From Streptomyces sp. cf386 (GTDB lineage Bacteria > Actinomycetota > Actinomycetes > Streptomycetales > Streptomycetaceae): DNA of 64,000 bases. The DNA is taken from contig NZ_FNHV01000001.1 of the NCBI RefSeq assembly GCF_900103585.1, positions 1 through 64,000 of the forward strand, given 5' to 3'. The translations under genes and the position numbers were made by a program. The notes under the pieces are model-generated. The model ran no database searches. It was not told where the DNA came from and saw only the letters and a list, made by a program, of their open reading frames with translations. This document shows, piece by piece, positions 49,928 through 58,658 of the stretch; within the stretch, counting starts at the first letter, position 1; every line of letters starts with the position of its first letter.

Positions 49928-51340
49928 TCAGCCCTTCACCACCCCCAGAGGCACCAGCCGGGCCACCGTCCGGCACAACCCCGCACCCTCGCTCGCGGCC
50001 ACCACCTCGCCGACGTCCTTGTACGCCTCGGGCGTCTCCTCCGCGAGGCCCCGCAGCGATCGTGGACGCACCGCGATTCCCGCCGCCTCCAAGCGGTCCC
50101 ACAGCTCTTGGCCGCTCACCGTGCGCGCGGCCCTGTGGCGGCTGAGGACCCGGCCGGCGCCGTGGCAGGTGGAGGAGAACGCGCCTCCGCCGGCCACGCC
50201 GACCAGGACGTACGAGGCGGTGCCCATCGTGCCGGGGATCAGCACCGGCTGGCCGACCTCGCGCAGGTCGTCGGGCAGCTCCGGATGGCCGGGCGGGAAG
50301 GCGCGGGTCGCGCCCTTGCGGTGGACGCACAGGGTGCGGCGGGCTCCGTCCACCGCGTGGGTCTCGATCTTGGCGAGGTTGTGGGAGACGTCGTACACCA
50401 GCGACAGCCGGGTGCCCGCGGTGTGGCGGAAGATCCGGCGGGTCGCGTCGGACAGCAACTGGCGGTTGGCGCGGCCGTAGTTGGCGGCGGCGGCCATCGC
50501 GCCGAGGTAGCGCTGTCCCTCCGGAGACTCGACCGGAGTGCAGGCCAGTTGGCGGTCGGGGACGTCGATGCCGTGGCGGGACATCGCGCGGTCCATCAGC
50601 CGGACGTGATCGGTGCAGATCTGGTGGCCGAGGCCGCGGGAGCCGCAGTGGATCATCACGCACACCTGGCCGACGGCGAGCCCGAACGCGGCGGCGGCCG
50701 TCGCGTCGTACACCTCGTCGACGCGCTGCACCTCCAGGAAGTGGTTGGCGGACCCGAGGCTGCCGACCTGGCCGAGGCCGCGCTCCCGCGCGCGTGCGCT
50801 CACCTGGTCCACATCGGCGTCCGCGACCGCCCCGCCGTCCTCGCAGCGCGTCAGGTCGCGCTCCTCGCCGTGCCCCTCCTGCACCGCGTACCGGGAACCG
50901 CCGCGCAGGATCCGCTCCAGCCGGCCGGGGCCGGTCAGGTGCCACACCCCGCCGGGCCCGGCGCCGCGCGGGATCGCCCGGTCCAGGCCGTCCATCACGG
51001 CGGGCAGCGCCGACGCCAGCGCCTTGCCGTCGGTGTCGGCGGCGAGCAGGCGTACGCCGCAGGAGATGTCGAAGCCGACCCCGCCCGGCGAGACGACCCC
51101 GCCTTCGGCCACGTCGGTCGCGGCGACGCCGCCGATGGGGAAGCCGTAGCCCCAGTGGATGTCCGGCATGGCGTACGACGCGCCGACGATGCCGGGCAGC
51201 GTGGCCACGTTGGCCACCTGCTCCAGCGACTTCTCCGCGTCCCTCAGCAACGCCCGGGACGCGAAGACCACGCCGGGCACCCGCATCCGACCGTGCGGGT
51301 CCATACGGAAGCGATGGGGAGCCTCCTCGACCAGTTCCAT
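49928..51340 (-). CDS. rtcB: RtcB family RNA ligase
   Basis: 470 residues from the ATG at 51340 with GGAGG five bases upstream. The metal-binding and catalytic elements are clear: [34 protein letters not shown] (Cys ligand), [59 protein letters not shown] with the guanylated His region, and [12 protein letters not shown]. It joins 2',3'-cyclic phosphate or 3'-phosphate RNA ends to 5'-OH ends, and acts in tRNA or RNA repair. Upstream (51341-52160) lies a tandem repeat region that may be part of its leader. Confidence 0.94.
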   Translation of the reverse strand: MELVEEAPHRFRMDPHGRMRVPGVVFASRALLRDAEKSLEQVANVATLPGIVGASYAMPDIHWGYGFPIGGVAATDVAEGGVVSPGGVGFDISCGVRLLAADTDGKALASALPAVMDGLDRAIPRGAGPGGVWHLTGPGRLERILRGGSRYAVQEGHGEERDLTRCEDGGAVADADVDQVSARARERGLGQVGSLGSANHFLEVQRVDEVYDATAAAAFGLAVGQVCVMIHCGSRGLGHQICTDHVRLMDRAMSRHGIDVPDRQLACTPVESPEGQRYLGAMAAAANYGRANRQLLSDATRRIFRHTAGTRLSLVYDVSHNLAKIETHAVDGARRTLCVHRKGATRAFPPGHPELPDDLREVGQPVLIPGTMGTASYVLVGVAGGGAFSSTCHGAGRVLSRHRAARTVSGQELWDRLEAAGIAVRPRSLRGLAEETPEAYKDVGEVVAASEGAGLCRTVARLVPLGVVKG

Positions 51341-51389
51341 GACAGCCTCCCGCGCCTCGACCGACAGCCTCGCCACGCCGGGCACGCAG

Positions 51390-52160
51390 GTGCGGGGTAC
51401 CCGCGCGGGGGCGTCCGTATCGCGTTGGGCGCGGCGGTTCACCGAGAGACGTCCTCGGGGTTCAGCAGGCGCCGCCGCGCGGCCATGCACCCGGTGCCTG
51501 CCCCACGAGAGCTCAAGAGCCCACCCCGCACCTCGGCCGACGGCCCCGTGCGCCCGGCGCGAGGGTACGGGGTACCCGCGCGGGGCTGTCGGCCGAGGCG
51601 CGGTGGTTCACCGGGGGGAAAAGTCCCCCAGGGGTTCGCGGCTATGCACCCGGGCCCGCCCCACGACAGCTCGAAGGCCCCCTCACACCCGGCACCCGGC
51701 ACCCGGCACCCGGCACCCGGCACCCAAGTGCGGGGTACCCGCGCGGGGGCGTCCATATTGCGCCGGGCACGACGGTTCACCGAGGGGCTCTCCCGCAAGG
51801 AGTCACCAAGGGCCCCCAGGCAATCCCCGGGACCCACCCCGCAGCAGCTCAAGGACCCGTCCCGCGCCTCGCCCGACGGCCCCCTCGCGCCCGGCACGCA
51901 AGTGCGGGGTAGCCGCGCGGGCGTCCATATCGCGCTGGGCACGGCTGTTCACCGGGAGCCGTCCCGCAGGGAGTCGCCAGGGGCCGACCCGCGGCAGCTC
52001 AAGAGCCGCCCCCACGGCGGTCCCTCCGCAGACCGTCCCGCAGGGAGTCACCAGGAGCCGCCCCACTGCGACGCCAGGGCGTGCCAGGGCCCGCCCCGCC
52101 GCAGCTCAAGAGACCCGCCCCACGACGGTCCCCCACAGGCCGCCCCGCAGGGAGTCACCG
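51390..52160. repeat. Tandem ~170-base repeat array upstream of rtcB
   Basis: Four main copies, marked by GTGCGGGGTACCCGCGCGGG or a close variant at 51390, 51565, 51728 and 51902 (periods 175, 163, 174). Each copy then has (G/T)GTTCACCG about 45 bases on and CAGCTCAAG about 110 bases on. The last element recurs five times, and a CCCGCAGGGAGTCACC element four times toward the right end, where units are shorter. Frames through the array give Arg/Pro/Gly-rich translations that do not look like a protein. The region has no other gene and fills the gap to capA. Confidence 0.75.
51691..51725. repeat. 7-base microsatellite GGCACCC x5
   Basis: Five perfect units inside the second ~170-base repeat. 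Its phase will vary by replication slippage, and it accounts for part of the length difference among copies. Confidence 0.85.
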
Positions 52161-52211
52161 ACTGACCCTCCGAACAAGGCCACCCACCCCACGACCTCGT
52201 ACCGTTGAGAC

Positions 52212-53336
52212 ATGAGCGGCGGCACTGTGACGCTCTTCCTCTGCGGCGACGTGATGCTCGGACGCGGCGTCGATCAGATCCTGGCACGGCCCGGCGACCC
52301 CGGGCTGCGGGAGGGGTACGTCGCGGACGCTCGGGCGTATGTGAGCATGGCGGAGGCGGTGAGCGGGCCGATTCCGGCGCCGGTGGACCCGTCCTGGCCG
52401 TGGGGCGAGGCGCTGGGGCTGCTGGAGGCGAGCGCGCCCGACGTCCGGATCGTCAATCTGGAGACGTCGGTCACGCGCAGCAACGCGTTCGAGCCCGGCA
52501 AGGCGGTGCACTACCGCATGCATCCGGCCAACCTCCCCGCCCTCACCGTGGCCCGGCCCGACGTCTGCGTCCTGGCCAACAACCATGTGCGGGACTTCGG
52601 CCGACCTGGCCTGGAGGAGACCCTCGCCGTGCTGCACGGCGCCGGTCTGCGGACGGCGGGCGCGGGGCGGAGTGCCGAGGAGGCGTACGCGCCCGTCGCG
52701 CTCCCGCTCCCCCACGGCGGCCGTGTGCTCGTCTTCGCCCTCGGCGTCGCCAACAGCGGTATCCCGCCCGGCTGGGCGGCCACGTCCGAGCAGCCCGGCG
52801 TCGCCCATGTGCCCGAACTCTCGCCGACCCCGGCCGCCGCCGCGGTGCGGCACATCCGGCAGGTGAAGCGGGCCGGCGACATCGTGGTCGTGTCCGTGCA
52901 CTGGGGGTCCAACTGGGGCTACCTCGTCCCCCGCGACCAACGCCGCTTCGCGCACGCCCTGGTGGACGGCGGCGCCGACATCGTCCACGGCCACTCCTCG
53001 CACCATCCCCGCCCCGTCGAGCTCTACCGCAACCGGCTGATCCTGCACGGCTGCGGCGACTTCATCGACGACTACGAGGGCATCCCCGGCTACGAGGAGT
53101 ACCGCGACGACCTGCGCATCGCCTACTTCGTGACGGTCGCGGCGGACACCGGCGCCCTCACCGACCTGCGTATGTCACCCCTGCACGCCCGCCGGATGCG
53201 CCTGGAACACGCGCCGCCCGAGGACCGCGCCTGGCTGCGGAGCACCCTGGACCGCATCAGTTACGGCGCCCACGTCACCCTGGGCGGAGACGGCGCGCTC
53301 ACTCTGACGAAGGGCACCGCCCGATCCGCTCGGTGA
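52212..53336 (+). CDS. CapA family protein
   Basis: 374 residues with metallophosphatase-type motifs: LFLCGDVMLGRGVDQIL at the start, VNLETSVTRS, VCVLANNHVRDFG, VVSVHWGSNWGY and IVHGHSSHHPRPVELYRNRLILHGCGDFI. This is the CapA/PgsA fold associated with poly-gamma-glutamate synthesis but widely present as stand-alone enzymes. No pgs or cap partner genes and no signal peptide are seen, so a capsule role is not supported. Confidence 0.9.
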   Translation: MSGGTVTLFLCGDVMLGRGVDQILARPGDPGLREGYVADARAYVSMAEAVSGPIPAPVDPSWPWGEALGLLEASAPDVRIVNLETSVTRSNAFEPGKAVHYRMHPANLPALTVARPDVCVLANNHVRDFGRPGLEETLAVLHGAGLRTAGAGRSAEEAYAPVALPLPHGGRVLVFALGVANSGIPPGWAATSEQPGVAHVPELSPTPAAAAVRHIRQVKRAGDIVVVSVHWGSNWGYLVPRDQRRFAHALVDGGADIVHGHSSHHPRPVELYRNRLILHGCGDFIDDYEGIPGYEEYRDDLRIAYFVTVAADTGALTDLRMSPLHARRMRLEHAPPEDRAWLRSTLDRISYGAHVTLGGDGALTLTKGTARSAR

Positions 53337-53410
53337 GCCTCCCCAGCCTCCCGAACCACTGTGAACGCGACTCGCCGCCCGAGCCACCGTAAGCCTCACC
53401 CGCCGCAGCC

Positions 53411-54052
53411 TCACTCGCCGCGCAGCGCCTCCAGCACATCGGCGTCGGTCAGCTGTCCGAAGTCCTCGTACCACTCCCCCACCGAGCTGAACAGCCTCGG
53501 CTCGTGCAGGCAGACGAACTCGTCGACCTCCCGGCGCAGTTCCTCGGCCGCCTCCGGCGCACAGACCGGTACGGCCAGCACCAGGCGCTCGGGGTTCCGG
53601 TTCCGTACGGCGCGCAGGGCGGCCCGTGCCGTCGAGCCGGTCGCGACCCCGTCGTCGACCACGACGGCGGTACGGCCGCGCAGCTCCGTGGCCGGCCGGC
53701 CCTCCCGATACCGCTCCTCACGCCGCCGCAGCTCCTTGCGCTCCCGCTCCACCACCGACGCCAGATCGGCCTCGCTCAGCCCCAGCCGGTCCAGCGTCGC
53801 CTCGTCGAAGAGCGGAGGGTCGTCGCCCGCGAGCGCGCCGACCCCGAACTCCTGATGGAACGGGGCGCCGATCTTGCGTACGACGAGCACGTCCAGCGGG
53901 GCCTCCAACACCAGGGCGATCTCCCGGGCGACCGCGACACCGCCCCTGGGCAGCGCGAGGACGACGGGGTGCGCGAGGATGCCCTTGTCCTGCCGGATGC
54001 GCAGCTGCTCCGCCAGCTCCCGCCCGGCCTCCTGGCGGTCACGGAACTGCAT
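53411..54052 (-). CDS. Phosphoribosyltransferase family protein (copy 1)
   Basis: 213 residues. The PRPP-binding motif is TAVVVDDGVATGSTARAAL (~117-135), with VLALPRGGVAVAREIALVLEAPLDVLVVRKIG upstream and SVGEWYEDFGQLTDADV at the C-terminus. This actinobacterial group resembles dormancy-associated Rv0571c-like proteins; the base or substrate is unknown. GGGGAAG precedes the ATG. A paralogue lies at 58659-59312. It diverges from the GH115 gene. Confidence 0.9.
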   Translation of the reverse strand: MQFRDRQEAGRELAEQLRIRQDKGILAHPVVLALPRGGVAVAREIALVLEAPLDVLVVRKIGAPFHQEFGVGALAGDDPPLFDEATLDRLGLSEADLASVVERERKELRRREERYREGRPATELRGRTAVVVDDGVATGSTARAALRAVRNRNPERLVLAVPVCAPEAAEELRREVDEFVCLHEPRLFSSVGEWYEDFGQLTDADVLEALRGE

Positions 54053-54196
54053 GGCTTCCCCTTCCGTCCGTCGCCGCGTACCCCACCCACAGGAATCGGA
54101 CACACCACGGTGCTCGGCGGACACATCGCGGCACTCCCGTCTTCTCCTCCGCACGGGTCTGGACCCCCTGATGGACCTGGCCTAGGGTTCCCAACA

Positions 54197-54208
54197 GCAA
54201 GCGCTTTC
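54197..54208. promoter_or_regulatory. LacI-type/cre-like site upstream of GH115
   Basis: GCAAGCGCTTTC is centred on the palindromic AAGCGCTT, the core found in operators of LacI-family sugar regulators. It lies about 77 bases upstream of the secreted glucuronidase start. Confidence 0.5.
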
Positions 54209-54284
54209 TAGCCTGACCATGCCAACTCACCCATGGCCATGTCGGACATTCCCCCTTCAGTCATGTGAGGAAAGGAAGCGTCTC

Positions 54285-57257
54285 GTGCCGCACCACGACT
54301 CGCCCCGCCCGCCCCGCCCGTCCCACCTCTGGACCCGCAAGTCCTTCCTGCGGGGAATGGCCGCCGCGGGAGCGGCCCCACTGCTGCCAGGCCTTCTCCC
54401 CACGACCGCCGCTGCCGCGCCGAACCGTCCCGACTTCCCGCTGCTGCACGGCGGCACCGCCGTCGACCTGTACGTCGACGCGGCCGACGACCCCGCCGTG
54501 ATCCGCGCGGCCGGCGATCTCCAGGCGGACGTCGAACGGGTCGGCGGAGTACGGCCGGAGCTGCGCCACACCCTCCCGGAGACTTCTGCCGCGGGCCTCG
54601 TCCTGATCGGCACCCTCGGCGCCAGCCCGGTCGTCGACCGGCTCGTCGCGCAGGGGCGCCTGGACGTCTCGCGGGTGAAGGGGCGCTGGGAGGCGTCGGT
54701 GACGCAGGTGGTGGAACGTCCACTGCCCGGGGTGGAACGGGCCCTGGTGATCGCGGGCAGCGACCGGCGCGGCACCATCTACGGCGTCTACGACATCTCG
54801 GAGCGCATCGGGGTCTCCCCGTGGTACTGGTGGGCCGACGTCCCCGTGCCCCGACGCGACACGGTGGCCGTGCCCGCCGGACCGCTCAAGCGGTACGAGC
54901 CGTCGGTGCGTTACCGGGGCATCTTCATCAACGACGAGCAGAACCTCACCACTTGGTCGCACCGCACCCAGGAGCCGGACAAGAACATCGGCCCGGAGAC
55001 GTACAAGCGCGTCTTCGAGCTGCTGCTCCGCCTCAAGGCCAACTACCTGTGGCCGGCGATGCATCCGTACTCCGACTTCTTCAACAAGCACCGCGAGAAC
55101 CCCGAACTGGCCGACCGCTACGGCATCGTCGTCGGCTCCAGCCACCCCGAGGCCCTGCTGCGCAACGGCGTGCACGAGTGGGCGCCTTGGGCGGAGGAGC
55201 ACCGCGGCGTGGACGGCACCCTGCCGGTGTACGACTACACGGTGAACCCCGCCGTCATCTCCGACTACTGGAGAGCCCGGGCGAGACAGAACGCCGGGTA
55301 CGAGAGCAGCTGGACGATCGGGATGCGCGGGCTGCACGACAGCGCCCTGGAGACCAAGTACGCCACGACGATCCCCGAGAAGGTGGCGGTGATGAACGAC
55401 ATCGTCGCCGACCAGCGCCGCATCCTGGCCGAGGAGGTCGGGGCGGCCGTCGAGCCGCAGATCTTCATCCCGTACAAGGAGGTCCTGGAGCTGTACAACG
55501 CGGGCGTCCAGGTCCCCGACGACGTCACGCTGATCTGGCCGGACGACAACCACGGCAACATGCGCCAGCTCCCGAACGACGCCGAGCGGGGACGCGCGGG
55601 CGGCAACGGGATCTACTACCACCTCTCCTACTGGGGCCGCCCGAAGAGCTATCTGTGGCTGGACACCACCCAACTGGCCAAGGTCTGGCAGGAGTTGCGG
55701 CGGGTGTACGAGCACGGCGTCGACCGGATGTGGATCTTCAACGTCGGTGACATCAAGTCGATCGAGACCGGGCTGTCCTTCTCCATGGACATGGCCTGGG
55801 ACGTGGACCGGTGGGGCGCCGACGACGTCGAGGACTTCCTCGCGGAGTGGGCCGGGCGGCAGTTCGGGCACCGCCACGGTCGGGAGATCGCCGCGATCCG
55901 CACCGAGTACTACCGGCTCGCGGCCGAACTGCGCCCGGAGTTCATCGCCGGCGGACTGATCTCCACGATCCACCACGGCGATGAGGCGGGCGTCCGCATG
56001 GCCGCGTACGAGCGGCTACTGGAGCGGATCCGGGCGGTGGGGGCCAAGTTGCCGGAGACCTACCGGGACGCCTTCTACCAACTGGTCGAATACCCGGTGC
56101 ACGGCGCGTACTTGATGAACCTGAAGTACTACTGGGCGGACCGCAACGCGCTCGCGGTCCGGCAGGGACGAGGGGCCGGGACCAACCGTTTCGCCGACCT
56201 GGCGGAGGCGGCCCATGCCAAGGAGGCTGCGCTCACCAAGCGGTACAACACCGAGGTGGCGGGCGGGAAATGGGACGGGATCGTCAATCCGTACCCCTCG
56301 CAGATCCCGAAGGCCCCGGGCCGCCCGGCCGTCACCAGGATCGCCCGGCAGGAGACCTCGGGGCTGGGTGTGGCCGCCGAGGGCAACGAGACGGGCGCGG
56401 GCCGACCGCTGTCCTTCTCCTCCTACACCCGGGACAGCCGTTTCCTCGACGTCTTCAACACCGGTTTCCTGCCGCTCGACTGGTCGGCCGAGGCAAGCCG
56501 GCCTTGGGTGCTGCTGAGCACGGCGGGCGGTTCGGTGGCCGAGCAGACCCGGGTGTGGGTGGCGATCGACTGGGCGCGGATTCCCGAGGGCACGTACGAC
56601 GCGACGGTCGCCGTGAGCGGGGCCGGGCAGCGGGTCGAGGTGCCGTTGCGGGTGGTCAACGACGGTGAGCGGGAGCGGCGACGGGCGCGTGGGTTCGTGG
56701 AGGCCCACGGGTACGTCTCGATCGACGCCGTGCATGCCGACCACCGGGTGGCGCGTGGCGGGGCCCGCTGGCGTGTGGTGCGCGGGCTGGGCCGCCGTAC
56801 CGGTGCCATGGAGGCGGTGCCGTCGACGGCGGCCCCGGTGACCGCCGACTTCGCCGCCAGGGCACCGGAGTTGAGGTACCGGGTGCGTTTCGGCGGCACC
56901 GGTCGCTTCCCGGTCACCGTCTTCCGGCTGCCGTCCCTCGATGAGCGCGGGCACCGGCGGCTGGCCCTCGCGCTCGACGACCAGCCGGCCACCGTCCTCA
57001 CCGGACAGGCCGTCGCCACCGGCAACCGGGGTGACGCCTGGGCCCGCAATGTGGAGGACGGTGTGGAGAAGCTGACCGCGACCGTGACGGTGACCGAGCC
57101 CGGCGAGCATGTGCTGCGGCTCTTCATGGCCGACCCGGGCATCGCCGTCGACCAGATCGTCGTCGACACCGGCGGGCGGCCGGTCAGCTATCTGGCCCCG
57201 CCGGAGAGCTTCCATCCGGTGTTCAACCCCGACCCGGACCGCACGCCGGGCCGGTAG
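54285..57257 (+). CDS. Secreted GH115 alpha-glucuronidase
   Basis: 990 residues. The start is a GTG with AAGGAAG six bases upstream. A Tat-like signal (TRKSFLRGMAAAGAAPLLPGL, residues 17-37) is followed by the GH115 core: DDPAVIRAAGDLQADVERVGG, GSDRRGTIYGVYDISERIGVSPWYWWADVPV, YRGIFINDEQNL, RLKANYLWPAMHPYSDFF, VTLIWPDDNHGNMRQLPND and YEHGVDRMWIFNVGDIKSIETGLSF. A C-terminal Ig-like and carbohydrate-binding part follows. It removes 4-O-methylglucuronic acid from xylan. A LacI-type palindrome lies upstream. It fits the pectate lyase and glucarate genes in the same region. Confidence 0.94.
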   Translation: MPHHDSPRPPRPSHLWTRKSFLRGMAAAGAAPLLPGLLPTTAAAAPNRPDFPLLHGGTAVDLYVDAADDPAVIRAAGDLQADVERVGGVRPELRHTLPETSAAGLVLIGTLGASPVVDRLVAQGRLDVSRVKGRWEASVTQVVERPLPGVERALVIAGSDRRGTIYGVYDISERIGVSPWYWWADVPVPRRDTVAVPAGPLKRYEPSVRYRGIFINDEQNLTTWSHRTQEPDKNIGPETYKRVFELLLRLKANYLWPAMHPYSDFFNKHRENPELADRYGIVVGSSHPEALLRNGVHEWAPWAEEHRGVDGTLPVYDYTVNPAVISDYWRARARQNAGYESSWTIGMRGLHDSALETKYATTIPEKVAVMNDIVADQRRILAEEVGAAVEPQIFIPYKEVLELYNAGVQVPDDVTLIWPDDNHGNMRQLPNDAERGRAGGNGIYYHLSYWGRPKSYLWLDTTQLAKVWQELRRVYEHGVDRMWIFNVGDIKSIETGLSFSMDMAWDVDRWGADDVEDFLAEWAGRQFGHRHGREIAAIRTEYYRLAAELRPEFIAGGLISTIHHGDEAGVRMAAYERLLERIRAVGAKLPETYRDAFYQLVEYPVHGAYLMNLKYYWADRNALAVRQGRGAGTNRFADLAEAAHAKEAALTKRYNTEVAGGKWDGIVNPYPSQIPKAPGRPAVTRIARQETSGLGVAAEGNETGAGRPLSFSSYTRDSRFLDVFNTGFLPLDWSAEASRPWVLLSTAGGSVAEQTRVWVAIDWARIPEGTYDATVAVSGAGQRVEVPLRVVNDGERERRRARGFVEAHGYVSIDAVHADHRVARGGARWRVVRGLGRRTGAMEAVPSTAAPVTADFAARAPELRYRVRFGGTGRFPVTVFRLPSLDERGHRRLALALDDQPATVLTGQAVATGNRGDAWARNVEDGVEKLTATVTVTEPGEHVLRLFMADPGIAVDQIVVDTGGRPVSYLAPPESFHPVFNPDPDRTPGR

Positions 57258-57261
57258 CCCC

Positions 57262-57597
57262 CTACTCGATGGTCCAGCCGACGCCACCGACGCCCGTGCT
57301 GTAGATGGGGCAGACGGCCGACGACTCGTTGTACTGGCCGGGGGCCAGCGTCACCCACTGGCCGGAGACGTCGAAGGCCCTGCCGCAGACGACCTCGGCG
57401 CGGAAGGTGACGGTGCGGTCGGTGTTGTTCTTGCAGCCCGCGATGCCGTGGTCCGGGTTGTTGTTGTGCACCCAGCCGTCGCAGTCGACGGTGCCCGCCA
57501 AGGCCATGGCGGGGGCGGCCACGCCGCCCACGGTGAGGGCCAGGGCCGAGACGGTCGTGGCCAGGCCGGCTGCGAAGATGCTCTTCCTGCGGTTCAT
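57262..57597 (-). CDS. Small secreted protein
   Basis: 111 residues. The signal peptide MNRRKSIFAAGLATTVSALALTVGG is followed by ...APAMALA and a mature domain of ~75 residues with four cysteines (VDCDGW, IAGCKN, VVCGRAF, AVCPIY). It ends in GVGWTIE. I do not recognise the family; similar small cysteine-containing secreted proteins occur in streptomycetes. GGGGA lies five bases before the ATG at 57597. It is convergent with GH115, four bases apart. Confidence 0.8.
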   Translation of the reverse strand: MNRRKSIFAAGLATTVSALALTVGGVAAPAMALAGTVDCDGWVHNNNPDHGIAGCKNNTDRTVTFRAEVVCGRAFDVSGQWVTLAPGQYNESSAVCPIYSTGVGGVGWTIE

Positions 57598-57699
57598 GCG
57601 TGTCCCCGTGATGTTGTGGTTCCGTTCGGAGTTGCCACCCTCAGTGAAGGTCAGTGGCGCTCCGGCGGGAACCTCGGACATCCGAGGGTGCCTCCTGGT

Positions 57700-57939
57700 T
57701 CACCCGCCCGCCGTATCGGGCGTGTCGGCTTCGTTCCAGTCGTACGGCCCGCCGCCGCGCCACTCGATCAGCTCGGCGTCGTCGACGGCCCGGTTCTCGG
57801 TGGGCAGGTCCGCACGATGCACCAGGTCCAGCACGTCGAACAGGCTGTACGCGGTGCCCGCAGGCTTGCCGTGGATCGTCACCTGACGCCCGCCGTCCGA
57901 CGCGGGCGGCAGGACCACCACGGGGGGACGCGTGTTCAT
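57700..57939 (-). CDS. Small conserved hypothetical protein
   Basis: 79 residues: MNTRPPVVVLPPASDGGRQV, then a short alpha-beta stretch AYSLFDVLDLVHRADLPTENRAVDDAELIEWRGGG, ending YDWNEADTPDT. I recall similar short proteins with the final IEWRGGGP(Y/H) in other streptomycetes, which supports it as real. Function unknown. A GGTGG sequence precedes the ATG. Confidence 0.65.
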   Translation of the reverse strand: MNTRPPVVVLPPASDGGRQVTIHGKPAGTAYSLFDVLDLVHRADLPTENRAVDDAELIEWRGGGPYDWNEADTPDTAGG

Positions 57940-58029
57940 GCCACCACCATGCGCTCTGGAGGGCCCGTACGCAGCCCGGCGTGCCGGACGGACTCGCTCG
58001 TCCGTCCGTCGCGCCGGTCGCTGCGGCCG

Positions 58030-58482
58030 TCAGCGTTGGTACAGCCCGACGAGTGTTCCGCTGGCCAGCTGCTGGCGGTCGAGCACCCGGTGCGCCTCGT
58101 CCGCCGTGGCCTCGTCCGGGATGGAGACGGGACCCGGGAGGGCGTAGAGGCGGAAGAAGTACCGGTGCGCCCGGTCGCCGGCCGGAGGTTGCGGACCGCC
58201 CCAGCCCGACTGCCCGTAGCCGTTTGTGTGCGGGTGGCTGCCCGGGGCCGCCCAGCCCGCGGGAAGCCCCGCCGTGTGCGGATCGATGCCGGTGACCAGC
58301 CAGTGGACGAAGGTCCCGGACGGCGCGTCCGGGTCCTCGCACAGCAGGGCCAGCTCCTCCGCCCGGTCGGGCACTCCGGACCAGGTCAGGGGCGGGGAGA
58401 CGTTCTCCCCCTCCATGGCGTGGCGACGCGGGATCGTCTCGTGGTCGTGGAACGCGGAGCTCTTGAGATCGATGCCTGTCAT
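58030..58482 (-). CDS. YbhB/YbcL family Raf kinase inhibitor-like protein (PEBP)
   Basis: 150 residues. PEBP features are visible: PRRHAMEGENVSPPLTWSGVP, ELALLCEDPDAPSGTFVHWLVTGID, GPQPPAGDRAHRYFFRLYALP and ...GLYQR at the end. Bacterial members are cytoplasmic, of unknown function, and keep the small anion-binding pocket of the family. It diverges from the second phosphoribosyltransferase with 176 bases between; I saw no clear regulatory motif there. Confidence 0.93.
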   Translation of the reverse strand: MTGIDLKSSAFHDHETIPRRHAMEGENVSPPLTWSGVPDRAEELALLCEDPDAPSGTFVHWLVTGIDPHTAGLPAGWAAPGSHPHTNGYGQSGWGGPQPPAGDRAHRYFFRLYALPGPVSIPDEATADEAHRVLDRQQLASGTLVGLYQR

Positions 58483-58658
58483 GCGCGCCGCAGTACCCCT
58501 CGGGGCGCGGACCACACGCGATGCCGGGAAGTCGGAGTCGGCCCGGCGGCGGAGCCACCAGGGAGAACACCGCCACGCCGCTGGTTGCGGCGCGCTTCGT
58601 TTCGCCGTGTGCCACGCAGGGAACCCGGCCGCTGCGCCGACCTTGAGGGAGCAGCGCC

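Noticed and set aside
51439..51942. A minus-strand frame with [27 protein letters not shown] repeats
   Set aside because: The peptide repetition simply reflects the ~170-base DNA repeat; the units differ in length and shift frame, and no ribosome-binding site is present.
49877..52165. A 762-codon open frame on the plus strand through rtcB and the repeats
   Set aside because: It is antisense to RtcB, then runs into the tandem repeats. Long only because of the absence of A/T-rich stops in this composition.
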